Origin: Lineolata rhizophorae
Taxonomy: Eukaryota > Ascomycota > Dothideomycetes > Lineolatales > Lineolataceae
DNA: 64,000 nucleotides
Reading direction: 5' to 3'
NCBI GenBank assembly: GCA_010093515.1
Contig: MU001693.1
Span: forward strand, 116,764 to 180,763
In this document: positions 10,972 to 22,173 of the stretch, piece by piece
How positions within the stretch are numbered: position 1 is the stretch's first letter
Layout of the letters: each line of letters opens with the position of its first letter
Program-made: the position numbers and the translations under genes
The notes under the pieces: generated by a model
The model's input: the letters and a program-made list of their open reading frames with translations, nothing else
Told to the model about the DNA's origin: nothing
Databases searched by the model: none

Positions 10972-12007
10972 TTCAAGTCTCGGGCAGTTGTCATTAGTGA
11001 TCATTCTGGGGTTCGACAAACGTCGTGTTCCGGCAACGAGCAGTGTTGAGTACTGGGTTTGAGTATAATGGAAATCTACATTATAAGGCCAAGATAATTG
11101 CCTATTCGAGCTAGGTATGTGAGCTAGCCTCCAGATCGAGAGCCAAGAGTAACCTGGGTCGAACAACCTGGTAGTATGTAAGCGTCAGTCTCAGATTACA
11201 TGTGAAGCATATTGATTTGCACGGATTATGGCGACCCGTGATGCGTTTGTCCCACGCGGCAGCCCTACCGGCAGAGACGTGAACACAACGGCTGAAGACG
11301 TTTCATGCATATCACGACCTCTCTCAGCTTCATCTCGCAGCGTCAAAGGGGGATCCCTTGGGCCACAGGCCGACCAACAATGCCGGCGCAAGTGGAGTCT
11401 TCCGGGCCTGCGTGCCTGCTCACGCTCACGAAAATTTCGTGCAGACGCGCATCCCTGCGAGAGGCAAGTAGCAGCCCTTGTTCGCGGCCGCCGGGAGCGG
11501 CGATTGGCCCACCGGCCGGGCCCGGGTCGGGGGTGCGCGGCCGACGCTCGATGACGATTGGCTCACCCGAGCGGCGCCCCGGCGGGCCAAACAGGAAAGC
11601 GCGGGTTCCCGAAAACTTCTCGCCGTCATCCCATCCGGGCCGCGTATCTCTCTCTCTCTGCTATCTCTCCCCACACGGCCTCCTTTTCCTTTCCGCCGCC
11701 CGCCCTATGTATCATGTACTATATCATGTACCATTAGCTCCTATCACCGCCCTTTTTCACCGGATTTGCCCCTTGGGACCTTCTGCGCCGGGCCTCTCCT
11801 ACCACCTGCGTCGGTCGCGTTGCTTGTAGCAGGAGCTACCCATCGGCGCGCCTGCCCATGGCCGCACCTCCGTTCACGCGGCAAACACTGGCACGCGACA
11901 TCCGCTACCACCACCACTGCCACCACCACCGCCGTCTGTCTGCCAACGACGACAGTTCCACGTCGCCAACGCTCTTCTAGCTCCGGTGCATCTCGCCATA
12001 ACTGGCC
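10972..12007. other. Intergenic and MDM34 promoter
   Basis: 10972-11220 is relatively AT-rich 3' flank of ECM15. From 11450 it becomes GC-rich promoter DNA, with a CT-rich run near 11647-11668. No gene is supported. Confidence 0.5.
11503..11561 (-). promoter_or_regulatory. Two inverted CCAAT boxes upstream of MDM34
   Basis: ATTGG occurs at 11503-11507 and 11557-11561, that is CCAAT on the minus strand, about 450-500 nt before the MDM34 ATG and 54 nt apart. CCAAT boxes bind the Hap/CBC complex, which in fungi often controls mitochondrial genes. Binding is not shown; five-base motifs are common by chance. Confidence 0.3.
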
Positions 12008-13972
12008 ATGGCGTTCAACTTCAACTGGTCGCCACTGATGGCGGACACCTCGCGCGCCCGGGACATGCTCACCACGGCGCTCAACAAGTCGCCCAAGCCG
12101 CCCATCATCGTCGACGACATCATCGTCACCGAGCTGAACCTGGGCTCCGTGCCGCCCGAGCTCGAGATCCTCGAGATCGGCGACCTCGCCGAGGACCGCT
12201 TCCGCGGCATTTTCAAGATGTCGTACGCCGGCGACGCCTTCCTGACGCTCAAGACGAGGGTCCAGGCGAACCCGCTCAATACCTACTTGTCGGAGAAGCC
12301 GTCGTTCGCCTCGCCTCAGCCCCTCGCCGCCGCTTCGGGCTTGACGATCCCGCTGCAGATCACGCTGTCGGATATACGCCTGTCGGGTTTCGTGATCCTG
12401 GTCTTCTCGCGGCAGAAGGGCCTCACCCTCGTCTTCCGAAATGACCCGCTCGAATCTCTCAAAGTGTCGTCGACGTTCGACTCGATACCTTTCGTCCGAG
12501 ACTACCTGCAGAAGGAAATAGAGGGCCAGCTTCGAGTGCTGTTCATGGACGACCTGCCAGCCATCTTGCACAGGCTATCGCTCCGGCTCTGGTCGCCCGA
12601 GTACCGCGAGCTCGACGACCAAAACGTCCTAAACAGCACAAAGGAGTCGTCCTCCTCCCCGCCCATCGATCCGCTCGCCGGCCCGCCGCAGGACCCCGTG
12701 GACGCGTTCGGCAACCCCCTGGACGAGAGCCAGATCGCCGCCATGTCCATCGACCCGCAGTCCGAGATCCACGCCTCCTTCTCGCAGAAGAACCTCCTCC
12801 GGCTCGCCGCCCTGCGCGAGTCGCACCGCACCCTCTCCCTCTTCACCCCCTCGCTGCGCGACACCGTCTTCCGCGCCTGGACCGGCGCGCTCGACCGCCC
12901 CGACCATCGCTCCGGCTTGAGCACCCCCGCCCTGCTGACCTCGCACTCGCTGTCGCGCGTGCACTCGGCCGTCGCCAGCACCGAGTCTGTCAAGAGCGCG
13001 TCCGATGCGGCGTCCGCCGCCGCCGCTGCCGATGACGCCGCCTCGCACGCGTCGTCCCGGCCCTCGCTCGCCAGCCTCGGTTCCTCGGCCTACTACGGCC
13101 TCGGAATGGGCGCCGGCGGCCACCCGCCCCATCACCATCACCGCGCCACCCGTGCCAACCCGCACAAGAAGCGTAAGAAGCGCGTCGTCAACCTGCGGCC
13201 CCGCAGCAAGGAGGAAGGCGACGCGGCGAGCCTGTCGTCGGCCGCAATCGCGGAGGAGGATATGGCGGCGGCGGTGGCGGCGGGTGGCGACACGGCCGCC
13301 CCGCCCAGCGTCGTCATGTCGGATCCGACGCCCACGCCGGGCGGCGCCGGGATGATGATGATGACGGCGGGGCGCGAGGAGCCCGAGGAGAGGGAGCTTG
13401 CAGCGGCGGGAGCGGCGGCGACGCCGCCGAGATCCCCGGCGGGCAAGGTCAGGTGGAGGAGCAGGCTCGAGAGCGTGAGGGAGGCGTCGCCTATCAAAGG
13501 CCAGCAGGCGCAGGCGCAAGCCGACGAGGCCGGCCCCGCGTCCTCGTCCTCGTCGGCGTCGGCGTCTGCATCCCGGGCCTTTAAGCAGCACGGTTCGGCG
13601 CCGTCGATGTCGTCGTCGTCGACGGGGGCCACAGGGGCGGGGAGCTCCGTCTCGTCGGCCGCCGACTCGGGGCCGGCGTGCGCGGCGCCCATCTTCCGGT
13701 CGCTGTCGGCAGACAAGCTGGCGGGGGCGGGGGCGGGGGCGTCGCCGCAGCATCGGCACGGGTACGAGGGAGGAGGCATCCTGGAGCAGGCCTGGATGAT
13801 GAAGATGGCGGCGGAGATTGCGAGGAAGGTGGCGGAGGAGAAGGAGAGGGGGAAGGGCGGCGCTGGGAGGGATGTTGGGGTTGCGGGCGTGGGGAGCGGG
13901 AAAGGGGTGTGGGCGGAGGGGGAGGCGCTTGAGGACGATGACGTTGGGCCGCCGCCGGCGTACGTGGAGTGA
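12008..13972 (+). CDS. MDM34: ERMES complex subunit Mdm34 (mitochondrial outer membrane)
   Basis: A single exon of 654 residues. The N-terminus [11 protein letters not shown] and the following SMP-type lipid-binding domain (about residues 1-195: [72 protein letters not shown]) are diagnostic of Mdm34. The basic patch [15 protein letters not shown] (about residues 390-405) is also conserved in fungal orthologues. The rest is low-complexity Ser/Ala/Gly sequence. Mdm34 joins Mmm1, Mdm10 and Mdm12 in the ER-mitochondria encounter structure, which tethers the two organelles and moves phospholipids between them. The protein is longer than yeast Mdm34 (459 residues), mainly through disordered C-terminal sequence, as usual in Pezizomycotina. 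Confidence 0.96.
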   Translation: MAFNFNWSPLMADTSRARDMLTTALNKSPKPPIIVDDIIVTELNLGSVPPELEILEIGDLAEDRFRGIFKMSYAGDAFLTLKTRVQANPLNTYLSEKPSFASPQPLAAASGLTIPLQITLSDIRLSGFVILVFSRQKGLTLVFRNDPLESLKVSSTFDSIPFVRDYLQKEIEGQLRVLFMDDLPAILHRLSLRLWSPEYRELDDQNVLNSTKESSSSPPIDPLAGPPQDPVDAFGNPLDESQIAAMSIDPQSEIHASFSQKNLLRLAALRESHRTLSLFTPSLRDTVFRAWTGALDRPDHRSGLSTPALLTSHSLSRVHSAVASTESVKSASDAASAAAAADDAASHASSRPSLASLGSSAYYGLGMGAGGHPPHHHHRATRANPHKKRKKRVVNLRPRSKEEGDAASLSSAAIAEEDMAAAVAAGGDTAAPPSVVMSDPTPTPGGAGMMMMTAGREEPEERELAAAGAAATPPRSPAGKVRWRSRLESVREASPIKGQQAQAQADEAGPASSSSSASASASRAFKQHGSAPSMSSSSTGATGAGSSVSSAADSGPACAAPIFRSLSADKLAGAGAGASPQHRHGYEGGGILEQAWMMKMAAEIARKVAEEKERGKGGAGRDVGVAGVGSGKGVWAEGEALEDDDVGPPPAYVE

Positions 13973-15296
13973 AGGGCCGGTGGGTCTTGCTTTGTTTTGT
14001 TTCTCGTCTTAGCTTGCTTGCTTTCGTTTGCGTTGTATAGCGGGGAAATTTGGGTTTGCCCCCCTTATTTTCCACTTCTCTATTCTTCTTTAAGTCTTTT
14101 TCGGTGTTGGTTGGGCAATGTCTGAGCTTGATGCTTTTCGATACCCGCTTTATAATTCGATCGTTTCGTTTGGGGGAGGGAGTGAAATCTGGTGGATTCT
14201 TTCCCCCTCTTTTTCTTTTTTTAATTATACTCTTTTTTTGTGTGTCCCTCTACGCCAGGCACGGGTCTCACGAGTTACGATGCAGGCCTTGCAGCCATTT
14301 TAAAGCAGGAAGGGGATTGAAGGGAAAGCGAACAAAAGTCTGGTTCAGGTTGTTTGGGCTTGTATTTCTTGGTTGTTAGCTTGGTTCCTTGTCAAGTTTG
14401 GCCGGTGGCTTTTGATTCATGCTTCGTCTTTTTGCGGCTGGGTCTATGTAAATCTTCCAGCAGAGAGAGTGAACCAGCGTGGAGGATACTCAGGGAGCTC
14501 CTTAAGGAGAGGGCGGGTGGGTGCTTGTATAACATTGGGGTGTGGTGGGGTGGCTTCCTTTCGGAGAGGACTTGTATGATACATATAGAGGAGGATTAAA
14601 AGTGGATGTTGTGGCTCATGAATACGTCGTTTTCTGCAGAGTAGCACGTGGTGATGTGATGGATGGTTTAGACCAACTAAGGGTTTAGCAGCCTAAATAA
14701 TTGAAATAGAAAGAGTGTAAAGGATTTCGCACTAGGTAGTCCAAGCTCCCTGTTCTTAAATATCGTGACCGAGACGGAGTCGCGAGTTGTGGCGCCAACT
14801 GAGTGGCGGAAATCGTGCGGAGCTGATTGGCCACGGTGGTGTGGCTGGGTGCCGCAGCCGGGCCCGGGCCATGGGACCGCCTGGGTTGCGGTTGGCAACG
14901 GCGTGTTGACACTGCGCCGGCCCCGCGTCATTGCCCAGCCACCCCAACCACCCGCTTCCGCCCACGCATGCGCCCGCGCATATCAGTCAAACCTTTGCTG
15001 CCATCCAACTCTACTCTTCCCCCTCTTCTGCACAAAATCCACACTTGCATTTTCAATCTTTGACCGCGTCCAAATCCATCGTCGTCTGCAGCTCGCTCGT
15101 CATTTGAGAGCGCAGACGCCGCCGTTCCTGATCGCACGCCCGCTTTTGACAGCCGGGTCTGAGCTAAATCCTCTCGTTCTGGGTAGTCGGGCGACTTCCC
15201 CGTCCGACGTTGAGCTTCGGCTCCGGCCGTTGAGCCATCGTTCCAATTCTCCTTTTCCATCAATCGACGTAAACCTACGGCGCACTACCGTTCATC
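13973..15296. other. Intergenic: MDM34 3' flank and promoter of the next gene
   Basis: 13973-14700 is T-rich 3' flank. From 14770 the DNA resembles a promoter, with ATTGG (inverted CCAAT) at 14826-14830 and a CT-rich stretch around 15000-15060. No gene is supported. Confidence 0.5.
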
Positions 15297-16958
15297 ATGG
15301 CACCCGTCCCCGACTTCCTCACCACCCTCTTCCGCCGCTCCGCCTCCGACTCCGCCTCCCTTCCCGACCTCTCCGTCTCCTCCCTCGAGCTCGATGCCCA
15401 GGCATGGTCCCCTCGCGCCGTGCAAGCTTTACACCGCCGCACAGACGATGACAGCCTGTCGCACGGTAGCGGAGCCCAAGACCCCTACGCCTTCAACAAC
15501 AAGGGCTTCCTGGCGCTGTTCGCGCTGATCGGGTGCGGGATGGTCATAGCGAGCCTGTGGTTTTTCCTATGGGCCAAGAACGGGGGCTTCAAGTGGCGCA
15601 AGGGCGACTGGGATGACTACAAGAGCACGGTGCTGCGGCGCAAGGGACCCGACGGCAAGACGCTGAGCAACGCCACACCATCGACCAACCTAGGCGGCGG
15701 CTCCGTCGTGCACGGCCAGTCGTACTACGGCAAGGCGGCGCCCGGCAAGGCCAAGAAAGGTAAAAAGGGAAAGAAGGCCCCCAAGTCCGAGGCCACGACC
15801 GACACCTTCGCGACCGAACTCCCTTACTCGGACCGCTACACCGACGAAGATCCCTCCGTCGCCCCGCCCTCGTCCGGCTACCCAGAAATGCAAGAAGTCA
15901 CGGCCGGCATGGGCATGCGCGGCGGCGACGCGCGCCGTAGCCGCGACCGCAACCAACACCACCACCACCACCAACGCGAGGGCGGGCACCGGCGCTCCTC
16001 GCGCCGCGGCGGCGACGACGACCTCACCTCGTACCGGCACGAGAAACCCGCGCGCGTGGGTGGCATCAACCGCGCGCACGACGGCAGCCACTTCGACTAC
16101 AGCGGGACGGGGACCGAGTCGTCCAGCGGCGGCGGCCCGACCTCGACCTGCCTCGACCCCGTGCAGGTCCCGCCCGCCGCGGCCATCGCGCCGACCAAGA
16201 AGGACGAGAAGAGGGCCCGCAAGGAGGCCGCGCGCCAGGAGAAGCAGCGCTCCAAGCAGCGCCGCGCCGACGAGAAGGCCGCCGAGCAACAGGCCAAGCG
16301 CCAGCGCAAGGAGCGCGCCAAGGCCGAGAAGTCGTCCGCGGGCCCCAAGAACAAGCGCGCCGCCGCCGCCGCCGCCCACGACGACGAAGGCTCCGCCGCC
16401 GACGGCTCCGCCGCAGCCCTCCTGCAGGGCAACGGCGTCGACAGCCCCCGCCGCGCCGCCCCCGCCGGCCCGCCCTCGGACCCCGCGTACTCGGCCTACG
16501 ACGACAGCATGGCGTCGGCGGCCCACGCCGCCGCCGCCGCCTACGGCGCCGCCTACGGCTCGCGCGCGCACAACGCGCCGTCGCCGCGTCGCGGCGAGCG
16601 CGGCTCGTCGTCGCGCGGGCACAGCCGCAGCCGGGCGCGCGGTGGCGGCGGCGGGGGCGGGGTGCGCACCGTGGGTGCGACGGAGCCGACCGAGGCGTCG
16701 TCGGACGTGGGGACCAAGGTGTATCGGCACGTGATTCCGGGCCTGACTGGGGCGGGGACGGCGTCGGCGCCGTCCGAGGTGGGCGGGCCGGCGGAGTCGG
16801 TCTTCGTGCCGGGGCTGCCGAGGGGGGAGGTTGGGGTCGAGGATAGTGTGAGTCAGGTTGGGGCGAGGAGGGAGGGGCGGCGAGGTGGGGGGTATGGGTA
16901 TAGGAGGGGAGGTGGGGCGGGGAGGAGGAGTAGTTTGAGTGAGAGTGAGGAGGATTAG
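15297..16958 (+). CDS. Conserved ascomycete single-pass membrane protein, function unknown
   Basis: A single exon of 553 residues. One transmembrane segment spans about residues 71-93 (FLALFALIGCGMVIASLWFF) and is preceded by the block QDPYAFNNKG. Directly after it comes a strongly conserved-looking cytosolic block, GDWDDYKSTVLRRKGPDGKT followed by LSNATPSTNLGGGS. Further on there are lysine-rich, His-rich (HHHHHH near residue 220) and Arg/Ser segments, the motif YRHEKPARVGG, and a basic Lys/Arg/Ala coiled coil around residues 300-350 (KKDEKRARKEAARQEKQRSK). The C-terminus is Gly/Arg/Ser-rich. I recall similar membrane-proximal blocks in many filamentous ascomycete hypothetical proteins, but know no function. 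No signal peptide is evident, so orientation is inferred from the basic side being cytosolic. Confidence 0.8.
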   Translation: MAPVPDFLTTLFRRSASDSASLPDLSVSSLELDAQAWSPRAVQALHRRTDDDSLSHGSGAQDPYAFNNKGFLALFALIGCGMVIASLWFFLWAKNGGFKWRKGDWDDYKSTVLRRKGPDGKTLSNATPSTNLGGGSVVHGQSYYGKAAPGKAKKGKKGKKAPKSEATTDTFATELPYSDRYTDEDPSVAPPSSGYPEMQEVTAGMGMRGGDARRSRDRNQHHHHHQREGGHRRSSRRGGDDDLTSYRHEKPARVGGINRAHDGSHFDYSGTGTESSSGGGPTSTCLDPVQVPPAAAIAPTKKDEKRARKEAARQEKQRSKQRRADEKAAEQQAKRQRKERAKAEKSSAGPKNKRAAAAAAHDDEGSAADGSAAALLQGNGVDSPRRAAPAGPPSDPAYSAYDDSMASAAHAAAAAYGAAYGSRAHNAPSPRRGERGSSSRGHSRSRARGGGGGGGVRTVGATEPTEASSDVGTKVYRHVIPGLTGAGTASAPSEVGGPAESVFVPGLPRGEVGVEDSVSQVGARREGRRGGGYGYRRGGGAGRRSSLSESEED

Positions 16959-18043
16959 ATTGGGAAGGGGATGGGGTGGGGAGGAGATGAAATTTGAGGG
17001 TATGCGTTAGACTGTGTATGGGTCTAGAAAAGAAGAAAACGAGGGGCTGGGTTCGGGGAACACGTGTGTGGCAAGGCACGGGTTTGAAATGGGTTTGGCT
17101 TTGAAGTAATCCATTGTAAGAAGTTCTACTGTATGCATTTTTAGGGGCTGGATATGGAACGATGAAAGGAAGTAGCGGGATGGAAGGGAATCAACGGGGC
17201 GGAGAACGGCTGTAGGAAGAAGTCTGTGTATTGGTTGCATTGGCGGGCCCAGAGCACGTCTCTGCTGGGGTTCCATTCATGTATTGAGGCGTAATTGGCT
17301 TGCTTTAGCTGGAGTGCCGGGAGGTTTCCGCTTGTAATAACGGACTGGTGGGGGATGAGGCGTTGAGCTCTGCTGGCTCAAGGATTGTCCTTTAGTATGT
17401 AGCTATGTATGTAGAATTCAAACGATATTCATATTACGTTCTAGTTGAATGAGAGTGGGTATAAGGCCTAAGTGTGTGTGTGTGTGATATGTTGCCGCTG
17501 CTTCCCACCTGACCATGGTAAAGTCTACCATTGTAACTTGGGCCGTGAGATACGATGGCTTAGAAACCGAGTAAGCGGGTTCTGGCGCTCCGAATAAATT
17601 GTGTAGATGAACACGGAGTAATGCCTAGGTGTTCCTTGAGCGAGTCCCAGCACCCTATGCTACGAAAACTTGAGTCATACTTCCTACCCTCTTCTCCATG
17701 TATTTAGAGCCATGACTGCACCATCGCGTGTGCGCGGAAGGGAGCCCTTCCTACGTCGTCACCTAAAAACTGGGGAGTACCTCAAATCGCAGAACGACGG
17801 GGGGCCTTCGGGCATTCACACTGACAAGCAAGTTAGGTTGTGCGAGTCTTCTCGTAGGATAATTCTTGATTTTACTACTGCTACTCTGTATAGATAAGTT
17901 AAACTTATGTATCGTAATCTGACCTTATATGCTACTATGTATTGTGTAAAGATCTCTATAAAGCCGTTGTGCATTCGTCCTTTACTCCTCAGTGACTTAG
18001 AACAGAAACCGCCGCGCATACCTTTACCCATCAACTTGCGTCA
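16959..18043. other. Convergent intergenic region
   Basis: 3' flanks of the membrane protein (+) and the PPR gene (-). G-rich up to about 17280, then more AT-rich with a (GT)n run at about 17471-17485. No gene is supported. Confidence 0.5.
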
Positions 18044-20611
18044 TTAGCACTTTTCGCGATCGAGCTTCTTCGACGCAGTCTTTTGCTCCTCATACCCCAA
18101 TAAATACTCTCCAAACTCCGTCGTCGTCATGCTCACCCTCTTCCGCCTATTCAACCACATCCGCTCCCCAAACACCCTAACCAACAACTCCATTTTCTCA
18201 TCGCCCCCACCACCCCGCTCTTTTCCACGTTTGCCGCCCGCCTCACTCCGCTCTTTCTCCTTCGCCGCCGCATACTCGGCCAAGCCAAACAACTTCCCGC
18301 CCCATAGCTGGTCGGCAACAGTCACGAATTCGCCCAAGCCAAATGGGTTCTTGCGCCTCACGAGACGGTTGCGTAGGCGGTTAGAGTGGCCCACGCCGAA
18401 CAGGATCCACAGACGCTGGCGCAGCGCCTTGCGCACTAAGATCGTGTGCACATGAACCCCGTGGCGGCGGAGGTGCTGGAGCATGCGGAGGGGGCGCGCC
18501 CAGGGAGGAGACAAAGGAGGAGAGGAAGCAGTGGTTGAGGCGGAAGCGGAGTGTTGGTGCTGAGGTTGGATGAGCTCGTAGCCGCGCCTCGTCGCGAGCG
18601 TGTTGAAGCCCCAGGAGATGAGCGCGCGTTGGAAAGACGGTGGGAAAAGCTGGTTCAGCGTGGCTTCGGCGGGCGTCTTACAGGGTGGTGGCGACCAAGT
18701 GGTGGGCGAAGGGGGCAGACGTAGATGGACCCTCTCAGGATGCGAATACCATGTCACAAGCCAGTCAACAAGCCCTTCAAGCTCTTCGAGTCGTCCTGTC
18801 ATGCCAAGGCGTCGGAAAACCTCGTGCCAACGATGAGCGGGGATGTTCGTGCCGCACTGGACGCTTAGACGCATGATATTGGTGACGAAGACTATGTCGT
18901 CATGCTCTCTGAACTTGTCTACAAGCGAGTGGGTTGCCGGAGCTTTGCTGGGATTGCGGGGGCGGAGGTGGTGTGTGTATAGTTTCGATAGTGTCTGATT
19001 GTCCAATGTGATGTCATGAAGCTTCATAGCATCTACCAGCTTTCCAAGCGCATTGGGATCAGCAATCTCCATGAACAGTCCTAGGAGTAGTTTCCACCCT
19101 TCTCGAACGGGATCTGATGATGACAGAGTGAGAATAAAAAGGATCCGGCGTGTCCCTTGCCAATCTCTTGCAGTGATATAGTCTCCCAGAAGCCTTTTAA
19201 GAAGGATAGTATCCTCGTACACGTCAGGGTGTTGGTCGCTATCCAGGATCGCCCCGAACATATCAGCCGGGCTTGTCTGAGCAGCCTTGATCATTGATTC
19301 CGAGAAGGAGCACTTCGTTATGGAAACGCCGAGCCTTCTAAGCCTTTCGATAGCCTCGAGAAGGATCGGTGCCGTTTGTGCTTTGACAGCAATTTCGCGA
19401 AACGCTAGGGGCCCGATTTCTTCGATTCCAAACATTGCTAGCCCGCTTGAAACGAAGTCAATCGAGAATGCGTCGGTAGCATAAAGCCTCGCACAAAACC
19501 TGTCGCTAATCTTCGTCTTGGGTTCCACGTTGTGGATTTCTCCAAGGCATAGACTAAAATTCTCTCGAGTTAAAGCATCCACAGCCAAACCAGTATCATC
19601 GCTTGCTAGCGCCGGCGGTGTTCTTTGCAACATGTCTAACTGAGATTTTCGAGTAGTGGTGGGCGAGGCCGCAAGTTTCAAAGGCATTTTGAGAGATGCG
19701 GGTTTGCGAGGGTAATCGCCGTGATGGACCAGTAAGAGGTGCCATTTTACTGCGAATTGGTAGGCCCCACGGCCGTAGAGTCTGGGAATCAGGACATCGT
19801 AGATATCACGTTGCCCGATGTCAAGGTATATTCCCTTGAACTTTTTCAACGCAACATTCATTTCCGCCATTCGACACTCCGCCAATGTCGAGGCTAGCCT
19901 CCTGGCCACGCCCGGTCCCGGCTTGCACCACCTGATCAGTTCACAATGCCAAGGATAAATTGCCCCAGTCTTGTTCAAAAGCACATTATCCAGCACCATT
20001 TCGTAAAGACCCTCGTAGACCTGCCCAGTTTTCCTGTGTAGGTCGGCCGCATGACGAATGACCTGTCGCAGAGGGCAATTGGACACAAATGCCATCCATA
20101 ATCCTTTCGCGTGTGGTCCAGATGTCGGTAGGTCTATATCCCTAGCTCTTATGCCCTCCCAGATGGCCTGCACGCCAGCGCTTCCATTAAGGCGCTCTCG
20201 GAAATGCAAAAGCTTTAACCACCATTGAAAATCTTCTCTTCCATTTGGCCGGTCAACGCGTCGTCGCGAGAAGGGATCGGATTTGGCGACATCTGACTCA
20301 AAGAGCATTCTCCGCCAAGCATGTGAATTTGAGACACGCTTGGAATCGCGGTGGTGGATCCGCATAGATGTCGGTCCATTCCCGAGGATTTCTTCGCCAT
20401 TGCAGGAGTCATCATGTTGCGAGGTTTCTAGAATGGTCGGTACAGGGACAGCTATCGCTGAATACGCCCTTTTGCGATCGGTCAATTTGCGGCATAGCGA
20501 GGCACGGCAGGTGTAGCTATAGGAATCGAGAGGGACGTCCCCTGCGACTATATTGCGGAGGAGGTAGAGGGCCGAGGGACGGGCGAGGAGCCTCTCCAGA
20601 GCGGGTCGCAT
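18044..20611 (-). CDS. Mitochondrial pentatricopeptide-repeat-type protein
   Basis: A single exon; from ATG 20611 it gives 855 residues. This start was chosen because MRPALERLLARPSALYLLRN is an Arg-rich amphipathic N-terminus typical of a mitochondrial presequence; another ATG at 20716 would add 35 unlike residues. The block WWLKLLHFRERLNGSAGVQA, followed by IWEGIRARDIDLPT, marks a fungal PPR-like helical-repeat family, with degenerate helical pairs through residues 200-650. The C-terminal region is rich in Arg, Lys and Trp (RKALRQRLWILFGVGHSNRL). Such proteins act on organellar RNA (processing, stability or translation). The repeats are too diverged for an RNA code to be read by eye. It is divergent from the COX7-like gene across 324 nt. 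Confidence 0.75.
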   Translation of the reverse strand: MRPALERLLARPSALYLLRNIVAGDVPLDSYSYTCRASLCRKLTDRKRAYSAIAVPVPTILETSQHDDSCNGEEILGNGPTSMRIHHRDSKRVSNSHAWRRMLFESDVAKSDPFSRRRVDRPNGREDFQWWLKLLHFRERLNGSAGVQAIWEGIRARDIDLPTSGPHAKGLWMAFVSNCPLRQVIRHAADLHRKTGQVYEGLYEMVLDNVLLNKTGAIYPWHCELIRWCKPGPGVARRLASTLAECRMAEMNVALKKFKGIYLDIGQRDIYDVLIPRLYGRGAYQFAVKWHLLLVHHGDYPRKPASLKMPLKLAASPTTTRKSQLDMLQRTPPALASDDTGLAVDALTRENFSLCLGEIHNVEPKTKISDRFCARLYATDAFSIDFVSSGLAMFGIEEIGPLAFREIAVKAQTAPILLEAIERLRRLGVSITKCSFSESMIKAAQTSPADMFGAILDSDQHPDVYEDTILLKRLLGDYITARDWQGTRRILFILTLSSSDPVREGWKLLLGLFMEIADPNALGKLVDAMKLHDITLDNQTLSKLYTHHLRPRNPSKAPATHSLVDKFREHDDIVFVTNIMRLSVQCGTNIPAHRWHEVFRRLGMTGRLEELEGLVDWLVTWYSHPERVHLRLPPSPTTWSPPPCKTPAEATLNQLFPPSFQRALISWGFNTLATRRGYELIQPQHQHSASASTTASSPPLSPPWARPLRMLQHLRRHGVHVHTILVRKALRQRLWILFGVGHSNRLRNRLVRRKNPFGLGEFVTVADQLWGGKLFGLAEYAAAKEKERSEAGGKRGKERGGGGDEKMELLVRVFGERMWLNRRKRVSMTTTEFGEYLLGYEEQKTASKKLDREKC

Positions 20612-20935
20612 GGACCCACGAAAGCCGGCAGGAGATCCAACAATGACGTTATCGTTAGTCAAGAGAATTAAAACCGTTGGAAGAGCGTGCGTTCTTCTCT
20701 CCTCGCTATTCAACATCGACGGGGTCGGTGGAGGTGAGCCCGAATCGGCCCTTAGACTGGTTATGTAATCAGAGCTCTTGCCGACCGTGCCCGTCACGAC
20801 CTCCAGCTTCAATTGATCAGGCCATCCCCTCCGTCACCACCAACGCCTCAGCGCCGCGCACCCGCATCTTCTCCGCTCCCGCCAATTGAACCTCGCACGC
20901 TCTTTCGAGCTCCTCGCTGCACTTTTGCCATAACG
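20612..20935. promoter_or_regulatory. Bidirectional promoter between the PPR and COX7-like genes
   Basis: Only 324 nt separate the two start codons, so both genes for mitochondrial proteins must share this DNA. No TATA box is obvious. Shared regulation is an inference. Confidence 0.55.
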
Positions 20936-21553
20936 ATGGCCGGGTACGTCTTTCTCTCGCGCTACTAGTTATCCCGTTTCGATCCGGTCGGCCGCGCGAC
21001 AACCGCAGTCCTGACTGCCGTGGTGCGGAATATTGAGCGCTAATAGTTGTCTTTCCAGCTGGCCCTACTACCGTGAAAACAACGTGCCAAAGTGGCAGCG
21101 TATTCATCAAACCCACGATGGCCTGAGGCAGTGGGAGAAGGTAAGTTGTCGCAGATGGAATGCTTCGAATCTAAGTCGCCTCGGGATGCCTTGGACCAGC
21201 TCAGATTCGCGAGGAGGCATCGATATCCTGTCTTGTTTGGGACTCAAGCGATGGAGTGGGCTTGAGTGGCTGATGGCATTGTATCTAGGGCCCGCGCGGC
21301 AAGATGCTCACCGTGCCGTTTTTCGCTCTGTTCTGGACCGGCCTCATTGGTACGTCAGCAGCCTGAATTCGCCCACGGATATCAAGAACTATTGTGCCGG
21401 AATATGCATGCTGACCAGGGTGGACAATATACAGGCTCCACGTACATGATGGGCCGCATGGTGTTTGTAAGATAGGCTCGTTTCCTAGCTTGGTGTGTCC
21501 CTTGCTGTGCTAACAATTTGTAGGGCCACAAGACTCTTTTCGGTAAGGGCTAG
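20936..21553 (+). CDS. COX7: Cytochrome c oxidase subunit VIIa-like (Cox7)
   Basis: Five exons: 20936-20943, 21059-21140, 21289-21349, 21435-21466 and 21524-21553, giving 70 residues. All introns are GT-AG (GTACGT, GTAAGT, GTACGT, GTAAGA donors) and phases close exactly. The protein reads MAGWPYYRENNVPKWQRIHQ, then a linker ending WEKGPRGK, then one membrane segment (LTVPFFALFWTGLIGSTYMM) and the tail GRMVFGHKTLFGKG. Size, the PRxK-before-membrane pattern and the C-terminal GHKT/FGKG fit the fungal VIIa/Cox7 subunit of complex IV in the inner mitochondrial membrane. The first coding exon is only 8 nt. Another small respiratory-chain subunit is possible, as I identify it from memory of the family. 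Confidence 0.72.
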
Positions 21554-22173
21554 CCATTTCCAGACCTGCTGGACATGCTTCGGCCAAAGCGAAACGCGGA
21601 GGAGCTTGGGTTCAACGACGTGTGTATGTCTACTTTTAGAACGCAGTGCTGCTGGTAAATGCCTTGTACATACTGCACGCAGATTGCTTGATTGATGTGA
21701 TGTTGTACCTTTCTTCTGGTGGACGATGCAACAAGATCATATGCACTTCGAGTGATGTTGCGAAACTATGGATTCAAATGTTTTCTACTATCTGATCGAA
21801 ACATGAAACGACTGCACATTCGATTCCAAGGAATCGGTACGCATGGTTAGCAATTAGATAGACCTAATATCATTTAGTTGTAACTGTAAAGCCCCGAGAA
21901 AGTCATACAATCTCGGAGATGCGTTCTAGTTGTAGTAATCTAGCTGGACTCGGATTCCCAATTGATTCTTCTGGGGTGGGAATATAACGTAGAGCTCACC
22001 CGCGGTAGACATGGCGGGCTCGCCAAGGCGGCTAAGAATGGCAGAAAACGGCGACGTGCACCTGCAACCACCGCGACGCGCATTTTGCCCTGCAGCTCGC
22101 CCCGCAGCCAGTCGCATATTGAGCAAACTGTCACTCTACCCCTCCTTTCTTTCATTCACTCCTTCTTCGACGT
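21554..22173. other. Intergenic: COX7-like 3' flank and ArgRS promoter
   Basis: AT-rich to about 21960 and then GC-richer promoter DNA. No gene is supported. Confidence 0.5.

Noticed and set aside
12629-13759. A 376-codon minus-strand open frame
   Set aside because: It is the complement of the low-complexity C-terminal half of MDM34, and its composition is almost only Arg, Gly and Pro.
15690-17079. Long minus-strand frames opposite the membrane protein gene
   Set aside because: They are antisense to a well-formed plus-strand gene with a transmembrane segment and conserved block; there are no motifs.
20612-20812. N-terminal extension of the PPR protein beyond ATG 20611
   Set aside because: The frame is open to 20812, but the extra residues do not look like a presequence, whereas the residues after 20611 do.
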